Below, piece by piece: positions 13,827-18,604 of a stretch of 18,604 nt of DNA. Position 1 is the first letter of the stretch, and each line of letters begins with the position of its first letter. Both the position numbers and the translations under genes were made by a program. The stretch comes from a bacterium (GTDB lineage: Bacteria; Spirochaetota; UBA4802; UBA5550), in contig JAAENB010000489.1 of NCBI GenBank assembly GCA_024224995.1, positions 1 to 18,604 of the forward strand. The letters are read 5' to 3'. A model generated the notes under the pieces. That model worked only from the letters and a program-made list of their open reading frames with translations. It made no database searches and was not told the origin of the DNA.

Positions 13827-14111
13827 TTAGACTTCCCGGATCTTGTTAGTTCCGCAGAGAGGGCAGAAAAGACTTTCTGCTTCGGTTCCGGTATAAACAA
13901 ATTCATCCCATTGGTTGCTGCATTCTTCGCATACCAGTATCATTTCCACAACATCCGCTTCACCGCTTTTGTCGGCATCGGGAGTTTTACCAGCTTCTTC
14001 TTCACTGTCTATGATACTTTGCTCTCCAAGAGTTTCTTCCGCCATGACTTCTTCATAGAACTCATCTTCATATACTCTATCCTCATAGTCCTGTTCATAG
14101 TTATAGCTCAT
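13827..14111 (-). CDS. Small acidic zinc-ribbon protein
   Basis: This protein has 94 residues from the ATG at 14111. I prefer this to a TTG four codons upstream because GGCGG precedes the ATG, whereas nothing precedes the TTG. The N-terminal 55 residues are very acidic and Tyr-rich and probably disordered. The C-terminus holds a two-knuckle zinc ribbon: CEEC (61-64) and CPLCG (83-87). Such proteins usually act in the cytoplasm in nucleic-acid or protein contacts, but no partner is suggested by the neighbours. It is convergent with the beta-helix gene. Function is unknown. Confidence 0.65.
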   Translation of the reverse strand: MSYNYEQDYEDRVYEDEFYEEVMAEETLGEQSIIDSEEEAGKTPDADKSGEADVVEMILVCEECSNQWDEFVYTGTEAESLFCPLCGTNKIREV

Positions 14112-14250
14112 TTTTACCGCCAAATAATTTTATAAGATAATTTCAATACATCTATAGTTCAATTTCATTTAGGAAAACAACGGAATAAAAATAGGGATAT
14201 TTGTCAATAAAAAAATATGAAATTCTTAAAGTCTGAAACCTGAATTATTA

Positions 14251-14276
14251 TTGACGAACGGGAACCTGTATATAAC
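14251..14276 (+). promoter_or_regulatory. Possible promoter of the alpha/beta hydrolase gene
   Basis: TTGACG (14251-14256) is identical to the -35 at 3132, and 12 bases (ATTATTGACGAA) are shared between the sites. A TATAAC follows at 14271-14276, but the spacer is only 14 bases. The -35 is therefore convincing and the -10 is not. Confidence 0.4.
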
Positions 14277-14352
14277 AGTACATTTATATACTGTTTCCTG
14301 TTTATTGTGCAGCTTTTTGCTTGATTATTTTAAACGAACAGAGGTTATTATT

Positions 14353-15153
14353 ATGAAAGATACTCCATCATTTGATTATTCCGCAATGGATACTCCGCAA
14401 ATATCCGCGTACCTGTTCCATCCCCGGCCGGAATCAAGGGGGGGTTCTGCCCCGGATAATAAACAGGAGTTGGCTATTCCTGTAGAGCAGGGAGCTTCAA
14501 TTGGAGCAAATTTCTTTGGTGCTCACCAGGAGATGCCAACAGTACTTTTCTTTCACGGCAATGGAGAGATTGTGGCCGACTATAATGACCTTGCTCCCCT
14601 TTTCAACAGTCTGGGCATTAACTTTTTTCCCGTGGACTACCGGGGCTACGGCCGCTCTACCGGGGAGCCTTCGGTTTCCGCGACTATGAAAGACGCTCAC
14701 GCCATTCTCAAATTCGCTAAAAACTGGCTCAGTGAAAACGGCTATACCGGTTCTTTTATTATTATGGGCCGTTCCCTGGGAAGTGCCTCTGCTCTTGAGC
14801 TTGTTACCTATTATGGCGATGAGATCGACGGTCTCATAATCGATAGCGGGTTCGCGTATGTTTTGCCGCTGCTCAAGCTTATTGGTATTGAGACTGAAGA
14901 GCTCGGTCTTTCTGAAGAAATGGGATTCCGCAATTACGAGAAGATAACAAACTTTGACAAACCAACACTGGTAATTCATGCCGAATTTGATCATATAATT
15001 CCTTTTAGCGACGGGCAGGCCCTGTTTAATTCTTCACCTGCCGCTTATAAAGAATTTATTACGGTAAAAGGCGCCAATCATAATAATATCTTTATGTTAG
15101 GGCTCGAAGACTATATTGGCGGGATCAAAAGACTCGTTGAGGAAGTGCAGTAA
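14353..15153 (+). CDS. Alpha/beta hydrolase
   Basis: This cytoplasmic protein has 266 residues from the ATG at 14353, which is preceded by AGAGG. An in-frame TTG at 14251 is rejected because it lies in the probable -35. The oxyanion-hole motif HGNG is at 68-71, the strand-helix DYRGYGRSTGEPS at 95-107, the nucleophile elbow GRSLGS at 139-144 (Ser141), Asp213 in HAEFDHIIP and His243 in GANHNN, so a full triad is visible. It resembles the Bem46/ABHD13 or serine-aminopeptidase S33-like group of small esterases and peptidases. The substrate is unknown. It appears to be a single-gene unit, convergent with the transporter gene. Confidence 0.88.
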   Translation: MKDTPSFDYSAMDTPQISAYLFHPRPESRGGSAPDNKQELAIPVEQGASIGANFFGAHQEMPTVLFFHGNGEIVADYNDLAPLFNSLGINFFPVDYRGYGRSTGEPSVSATMKDAHAILKFAKNWLSENGYTGSFIIMGRSLGSASALELVTYYGDEIDGLIIDSGFAYVLPLLKLIGIETEELGLSEEMGFRNYEKITNFDKPTLVIHAEFDHIIPFSDGQALFNSSPAAYKEFITVKGANHNNIFMLGLEDYIGGIKRLVEEVQ

Positions 15154-15163
15154 AGGGATAAAT

Positions 15164-15195
15164 CCGCAGGGTCGAGACATGCCTCAACCCTGCGG
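15164..15195 (-). terminator. Hairpin between convergent hydrolase and transporter genes
   Basis: CCGCAGGGT and ACCCTGCGG form a 9-bp perfect outer stem, and on the minus strand two G-T wobbles let the stem run to 16 pairs. It lies 11 bases after the hydrolase stop and about 28 bases beyond the transporter stop. No T-run follows, so it may be a weak two-way terminator. Confidence 0.5.
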
Positions 15196-15222
15196 AAACG
15201 TTATGAGAAGTTATAAAAAAAA

Positions 15223-15801
15223 TTAAGCTGTCTTAGCCTTAACCCAGGGCTTGCCCATGGGAAGGACTTCCCTTCCGGCAAGGTCATTGATAATAATTCC
15301 TGCCATCATATACCAGGCACTCAGGGCACACACCATCAGTTCAAACCCGGCAATGACATTCCACCATTTCGGAAAACCAAAATGACCAATATCGAGCAGA
15401 ATAAACCCGATCAGGAGAAGCAGAAAAGTTATGGCCATTGCTCCGTGTATCCTGACAGCGCCAAACAGCATTATTGCGGTATAGAAGGTCCATGCAAGAA
15501 GATACCAGCCCATATCGTATCCTTCAAGTTTATATATTCCCTTATTATTAAGAAGCCATATAATTCCTAATCCAATCCAGAACGCGCCATATGAAACAAA
15601 GGCACTGTATCCAAAATTATTTCCCATCTTTTGTTCCTGGAATCCCGCAATCAACTGGGCTGCTCCCCCAAAAATAAGTCCCATTGCCAGAACCGGTCCA
15701 AGCCCGCACCATCCAACATTATGAAATTGTAAAATAAGAGTAGTAAGTCCAAATCCGGCCAATCCCACAACTGCGGGATTCGCGTTTTTCTGTTCAGCCA
15801 T
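15223..15801 (-). CDS. GPR1/FUN34/YaaH (SatP-type) carboxylate transporter
   Basis: This protein has 192 residues from the ATG at 15801, with AGGAGG eight bases upstream. The family signature is clear: NPAVVGLAGFGLTT (about 6-19), and FGGAAQLIAGFQEQKMGN further on, where SatP/Ady2 proteins carry FGGLAQLLAG. Six hydrophobic helices are expected, and the length suits the family. Characterised members take up acetate and, in E. coli SatP, succinate, by proton symport or channel-like flow across the inner membrane. The specific substrate cannot be fixed here. The gene has a left-facing TATAAT and an operator-like inverted repeat upstream, so expression is probably regulated. Confidence 0.9.
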   Translation of the reverse strand: MAEQKNANPAVVGLAGFGLTTLILQFHNVGWCGLGPVLAMGLIFGGAAQLIAGFQEQKMGNNFGYSAFVSYGAFWIGLGIIWLLNNKGIYKLEGYDMGWYLLAWTFYTAIMLFGAVRIHGAMAITFLLLLIGFILLDIGHFGFPKWWNVIAGFELMVCALSAWYMMAGIIINDLAGREVLPMGKPWVKAKTA

Positions 15802-15834
15802 GTATAAATCCTCCTGAAGCTCATTTAATTTAAA

Positions 15835-15840
15835 ATTATA
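15835..15840 (-). promoter_or_regulatory. -10 of the transporter gene
   Basis: A perfect TATAAT on the minus strand lies 33 bases before the start codon. No good -35 is seen 16-18 bases upstream; the inverted repeat 15854-15889 occupies that space, which suggests activator control. Confidence 0.5.
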
Positions 15841-15853
15841 CTGTGTTTTGACA

Positions 15854-15889
15854 AACTTTGTATCATAGTTAATACAATGATACAAAGTT
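15854..15889. promoter_or_regulatory. 13-bp inverted repeat between divergent genes
   Basis: AACTTTGTATCAT (15854-15866) and its exact complement (15877-15889) are separated by 10 bases. It sits just upstream of the transporter -10. It is also downstream of a plus-strand TTGACA (15848-15853) and overlaps a TACAAT (15873-15878; 19-base spacing). It is a likely regulator site shared by the transporter and SGNH-like genes. Confidence 0.6.
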
Positions 15890-15971
15890 GAAAAAGTTCT
15901 ATTTTGTCAACCAAAACGCCGATAATAAATAAAAAATTCTATTGATTTCCAGAACCATTTCGGAGGAAAAG

Positions 15972-16535
15972 GTGCGAATATTGATTAGAGGCGGAAGTGT
16001 TTCTGCCGGAAAAGGAGTAAACAGGAGCTATATTGATATTCTTCGAAGCAGCCTTGACCGTCCCAACATTGAAATTATAAACCGTTCTAATGAAAAAGAC
16101 AGCTCTTTTGACGGAGTATGGTCATTCGCGCAGGATATAGAACCTTTTAAGCCGGATATCCTGATGCTCCACTTTGGGATTGACGACGCCTACCTGCCGG
16201 TTTATAGATCGGAATTTAAGGAAAATCTTGTTCAAATTGTCCGGCTTGCGAGAAAAAAATTCAATCCCGAAATAATATTATTGACCTCACATGCATTTGA
16301 AAACCAGTATGACATGGATGCGATTAATATATACTACAGGACTATCAGGGAGGTTTCTGTAGATTTGCAGTGCGAAATGATACCTGTTCATACCTATTGG
16401 GCAGGCTGCTTCCTTGACAATAATGAAAAACCATCCGGATATCTGCAAAATGATACCCGGTATCCCAATGAAAAGGGACATGAAATATACGCGAAAGTGA
16501 TATTACAAACACTTTCCAGAGTATTGGATATTTAA
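15972..16535 (+). CDS. SGNH-hydrolase-like protein with degenerate active site
   Basis: This protein has 187 residues from the GTG at 15972. GGAGG five bases upstream decides the start; an in-frame TTG at 15942 lacks such a site. The SGNH layout is present: block I RGGSVSAG with Ser9, block III HFGIDD (67-72), and block V DTRYPNEKGH (161-170). The key residues differ from active enzymes. The block III Asn is Asp71, and the catalytic His of D-x-x-H is Tyr164 after Asp161. The protein may thus be a binding or pseudo-enzyme form of a GDSL esterase. No signal peptide is seen. It is divergent from the transporter and followed closely by the PC4-like gene. Confidence 0.65.
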   Translation: MRILIRGGSVSAGKGVNRSYIDILRSSLDRPNIEIINRSNEKDSSFDGVWSFAQDIEPFKPDILMLHFGIDDAYLPVYRSEFKENLVQIVRLARKKFNPEIILLTSHAFENQYDMDAINIYYRTIREVSVDLQCEMIPVHTYWAGCFLDNNEKPSGYLQNDTRYPNEKGHEIYAKVILQTLSRVLDI

Positions 16536-16540
16536 AAAGA

Positions 16541-16555
16541 GACCGGTTCCGGTCA
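16541..16555 (+). other. Small hairpin before the PC4-like gene
   Basis: GACCGG-TT-CCGGTC is followed at once by the AGGAGG ribosome site of the next gene. With little room for a promoter, the SGNH-like and PC4-like genes probably share a transcript; this stem may tune expression of the second gene. Confidence 0.45.
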
Positions 16556-16569
16556 CAGGAGGAATTATC

Positions 16570-16950
16570 ATGGGTGTGATAATAAAGGACATTCAACGAA
16601 ACAGCAGAGAAATAATCAGGATAGAAGTTTCCGAATTCAAAGGAAAGGAACTTATCAATTTAAGGATCTGGTATTCGGCTATGGACAATAATACGGGAGA
16701 TGTTATATACAAACCTACCCAGAAAGGAGTAGCTCTCAACATATCGGAATTTGAAGAATTAAAAGACGGGATCGATAAACTGGCAAGCTACATCAGTGAC
16801 AGGCAGGCCGATATTGTTCCGGAACAGCCAACGGAATCCCCGGAATCGATTACGGACGAGGATGACGATAAAAAAGATGAAGAGAAAAGTGGAGATGTAG
16901 ACTCTCTAGATGCAACTGAAGAAGATGCTGAAGACGAAATCGAAAAGTAA
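16570..16950 (+). CDS. PC4/p15-like ssDNA-binding protein with acidic tail
   Basis: This is a 126-residue cytoplasmic protein. Residues 12-72 fit the PC4/Sub1 (YdbC-type) fold. EVSEFKGKELINLRIWY (19-35) matches the family core VxxFKGKxLIDIRxYW, and YKPTQKGVALNISEFEELK (47-65) matches PGxKGISLNxExWxxLK. In characterised proteins this fold dimerises and binds single-stranded DNA. The C-terminal 45 residues are highly acidic and Ser/Thr-rich, like an unstructured tail. AGGAGG precedes the ATG. It lies 34 bases after the SGNH-like gene, probably co-transcribed. A role in DNA repair or transcription is inferred from the fold only. Confidence 0.8.
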   Translation: MGVIIKDIQRNSREIIRIEVSEFKGKELINLRIWYSAMDNNTGDVIYKPTQKGVALNISEFEELKDGIDKLASYISDRQADIVPEQPTESPESITDEDDDKKDEEKSGDVDSLDATEEDAEDEIEK

Positions 16951-16966
16951 GAGCCGCCAATCAATG

Positions 16967-16989
16967 ACCGGTTATTGCCAATAACCGGT
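16967..16989. terminator. Terminator after the PC4-like gene
   Basis: ACCGGTTATT-GCC-AATAACCGGT has perfect 10-bp arms and is followed by a T-rich stretch (TTCCGCTTATTTTTCC). It lies between convergent genes and may serve both. Confidence 0.7.
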
Positions 16990-17008
16990 TTCCGCTTATT
17001 TTTCCGGA

Positions 17009-18451
17009 TCACTCCACTTCTATTATTCCTTCCTCATACATCATTTTGATGGAATTGACACAGGCCCGTTTCGCCTTATTTATCTGTATCTCATCATGAA
17101 GAATATTTGGATTCACGATTCCTCTCAGTATATCTTCAATAAGAAACTTCACCGCGTAGGGCAGGCTGTCCAGCACCCTGTCTCTATTCTTTTTCTTCAG
17201 TCCTTTAAGCGCCGTTGACAACACCGACCATCCCACGCCAAGCAGCAAATACAGGTAATCACTTTCTTTTTGAAATCCTACCAGCAGGTAATCAAGGCTT
17301 TCATGATCGGGATTCAGCATTTTTATCCGTTCTTTTCGAAAATTCAACACAAAAGAAAGGCGGGCATTAATTATATCCCGGTACTCCGGCGATAGTGAGC
17401 GAATATCATCAAGTTTTCTTTTTGATATATACTGCTTAAAAATATCGAGGTATTCATTCCGGTCTGTTTCATTTCCGGAAACCGCTCCGGCTATTGTCAT
17501 ATCATCACAAATCGATAGTGTTTTATACAAAAGATTTTTCTTTATCATTTCATCGATCCACTGGCGGAAATCTTTTTTAAACAGCAGTTCAATATTCATC
17601 AATCTCCTGATATTTTCCTGAATCGTTACCATAAAACGTGAAAACCCAAAATCGATCCCGCTTTTCATTAAAAAATAAATGGCTTCTTCTACGGTATAGA
17701 CTCCCATTGCCAGGTCTCTCCTGGTAATACTGTTGCTTCCGGTATAGCGTTTTTTCTCTTCCAGTACGTCCCGGACCCGGTTCTTGGAAAGTCCTCTTTT
17801 AATCTTGATCGAATGTTCAGGGAAAGAATTTATCATGAGAAAGAGCTGGTAGGTCGTGAGACTATTCATCCGCTGCAGCTGGTTTATCAATTCTCCCAGC
17901 TCCACTTCATCCGAAACCTCAAGGAGCAGCTTTAACCCGGGAAAAAGATTTACCGGGTTTTTAAAAAAAAGCAGGATCTCTTCTTCTATGGTCTCGACAG
18001 TGGAGTCTTCTTTTATTTGCCGGGAAAAAAGCCTGAAAAAGGGTATGGGAAGCAATATGCTGATATAACTCTCCGCTCCCGGGCTTCTCACTGCCGCATC
18101 AACCTGCTTATACCCGGAAAGAGTACCTGCCTCGCCCCTTCGGTATTCTACGGCAACTGCCTTTTTCAATAAAATACTCAGCAGCGAAGTAAGCTCTTTT
18201 GACGAAGCTTGAAGATACCGGGAAAAAGCGTTTTCCTCTTCCGGGGTAAAATCATTCGCGATAATACAAATATCTATTTCATGTAATGATGTTTTTAAGC
18301 TAAAAATATGGCTATTTTCCGGCGGAGCTGCCTGCCCGTCCATTATGGAAGAAAACGCAACCTGGGCTTTATCCGCCAGGGTGCCCGCGAATATCTCAAA
18401 ATTGTTTAATAAAATATTTCCTAATATTCGTGAAGCCGGGTTGTATATCAT
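17009..18451 (-). CDS. FliG-like C-terminal domain protein
   Basis: This is a 480-residue, apparently soluble protein with no signal peptide. The final ~95 residues (385-480) resemble a FliG motor-switch segment. STALKGLKKKNRDRVLDSLP matches the FliG LALALKGAxxELKEKxLxNMS pattern. Then come IEDILRGI and KACVNSIKMMYEEGIIEVE-like helices, as in FliG's EDMEALGPVRLxDVEEAQxKIVxIxRxLEEEGEI. A helical middle region (180-380) may hold further armadillo-like repeats; the canonical EHPQ motif is not seen. The N-terminal 120 residues are unassigned, perhaps distantly CheC/FliY-like. It may act in a motor-related or scaffold role; true FliG is unlikely. AGGAG is seven bases before the ATG, just beyond an R1 fragment. 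Confidence 0.5.
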   Translation of the reverse strand: MIYNPASRILGNILLNNFEIFAGTLADKAQVAFSSIMDGQAAPPENSHIFSLKTSLHEIDICIIANDFTPEEENAFSRYLQASSKELTSLLSILLKKAVAVEYRRGEAGTLSGYKQVDAAVRSPGAESYISILLPIPFFRLFSRQIKEDSTVETIEEEILLFFKNPVNLFPGLKLLLEVSDEVELGELINQLQRMNSLTTYQLFLMINSFPEHSIKIKRGLSKNRVRDVLEEKKRYTGSNSITRRDLAMGVYTVEEAIYFLMKSGIDFGFSRFMVTIQENIRRLMNIELLFKKDFRQWIDEMIKKNLLYKTLSICDDMTIAGAVSGNETDRNEYLDIFKQYISKRKLDDIRSLSPEYRDIINARLSFVLNFRKERIKMLNPDHESLDYLLVGFQKESDYLYLLLGVGWSVLSTALKGLKKKNRDRVLDSLPYAVKFLIEDILRGIVNPNILHDEIQINKAKRACVNSIKMMYEEGIIEVE

Positions 18452-18466
18452 AGGTTCGCTCCTGCT

Positions 18467-18485
18467 CTCTCAAGAAACTCTTTTT
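18467..18485 (+). repeat. Repeat R1, terminal 19-bp fragment
   Basis: CTCTCAAGAAACTCTTTTT is identical to the first 19 bases of R1 at 233-251. Its CTCTCAAG end faces the start of the FliG-like gene, 15 bases away. After it the sequence leaves R1 and enters a palindromic element. Confidence 0.7.
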
Positions 18486-18496
18486 GCTTGTGCGCG

Positions 18497-18584
18497 GGCG
18501 TAGAAGCATGGGCTCTTTGGATTGCTGCGGAACTCCCTCCGGTCAAACAGTCCTCACAACCCAAAGAGCCCATACTTCTACGCC
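18497..18584. repeat. Palindromic element with conserved loop (copy 2)
   Basis: The 24-bp arms 18497-18520 and 18561-18584 match at 23 positions. The 40-base loop, read on the minus strand, begins GTTGTGAGGACTGTTTGA and contains GAGTTCCG, closely matching the loop at 113-150, while its arms are unrelated to that copy. Confidence 0.85.
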
Positions 18585-18604
18585 AGATGCAGCCCGCAGT
18601 ACTA

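Noticed and set aside
14251..14352. Upstream TTG start extending the alpha/beta hydrolase by 34 residues
   Set aside because: The TTG is part of a probable -35 box, has no ribosome site, and the ATG at 14353 has one.
17009..18451. Calling the gene fliG
   Set aside because: Only the C-terminal segment resembles FliG, the protein is much longer, and there are no flagellar neighbours.

Overview
The window comes from a diderm, Gram-negative-type bacterium of moderate GC. Three proteins carry lipoprotein signal peptides ending at a lipobox cysteine, and several others are secreted or membrane-anchored. Promoters look sigma70-like and most ribosome sites are AGGAGG-type. A protein with a FliG-like C-terminal domain, a bacterial PC4-like ssDNA-binding protein and a GPR1/FUN34/YaaH (SatP-type) carboxylate transporter would fit a spirochaete or a related environmental lineage. 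That is an inference, because there is no rRNA or other phylogenetic marker here. No phage, CRISPR, tRNA or transposase gene was seen.

Layout. Bases 1-375 are a repeat cluster: a G/C-rich hairpin repeat, a large palindromic element at 72-191, and repeat R1. On the minus strand follow a membrane-anchored PKD-domain protein (376-1641), a second repeat cluster (1648-1850), and a secreted protein resembling permuted papain-like/NlpC-P60 (YiiX-type) enzymes with its own terminator (1941-2983). After a divergent promoter region, the plus strand carries a probable three-gene operon (3362-7509): a parvulin-type prolyl isomerase lipoprotein, a membrane-anchored protein with an (alpha/alpha) toroid-like fold, and a fusion of an Lgt-like membrane domain to a CPBP/CAAX-type intramembrane protease. 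A third repeat cluster (7554-7786) separates it from a lipoprotein amidohydrolase of peptidase M19 type with a trefoil-like N-terminal domain (7910-10105), which has its own promoter and hairpin.

From 10238 to 14111 lie an SRPBCC protein, a small membrane protein, an unrecognised single-pass protein, a beta-helix lipoprotein and a small acidic zinc-ribbon protein. From 14353 to the end come an alpha/beta hydrolase, the transporter, a degenerate SGNH-hydrolase-like protein (divergent from the transporter across a large inverted repeat), the PC4-like protein, and the convergent FliG-like protein. The window ends in a second palindromic element whose loop matches the one at 72-191.

The most unusual items are the Lgt-like/CPBP fusion and its operon, which may modify or process envelope proteins, and the two hairpins that share a loop sequence but have unrelated arms. 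R1 repeats bracket the PKD gene, and three of the main copies have the same end facing a start codon.
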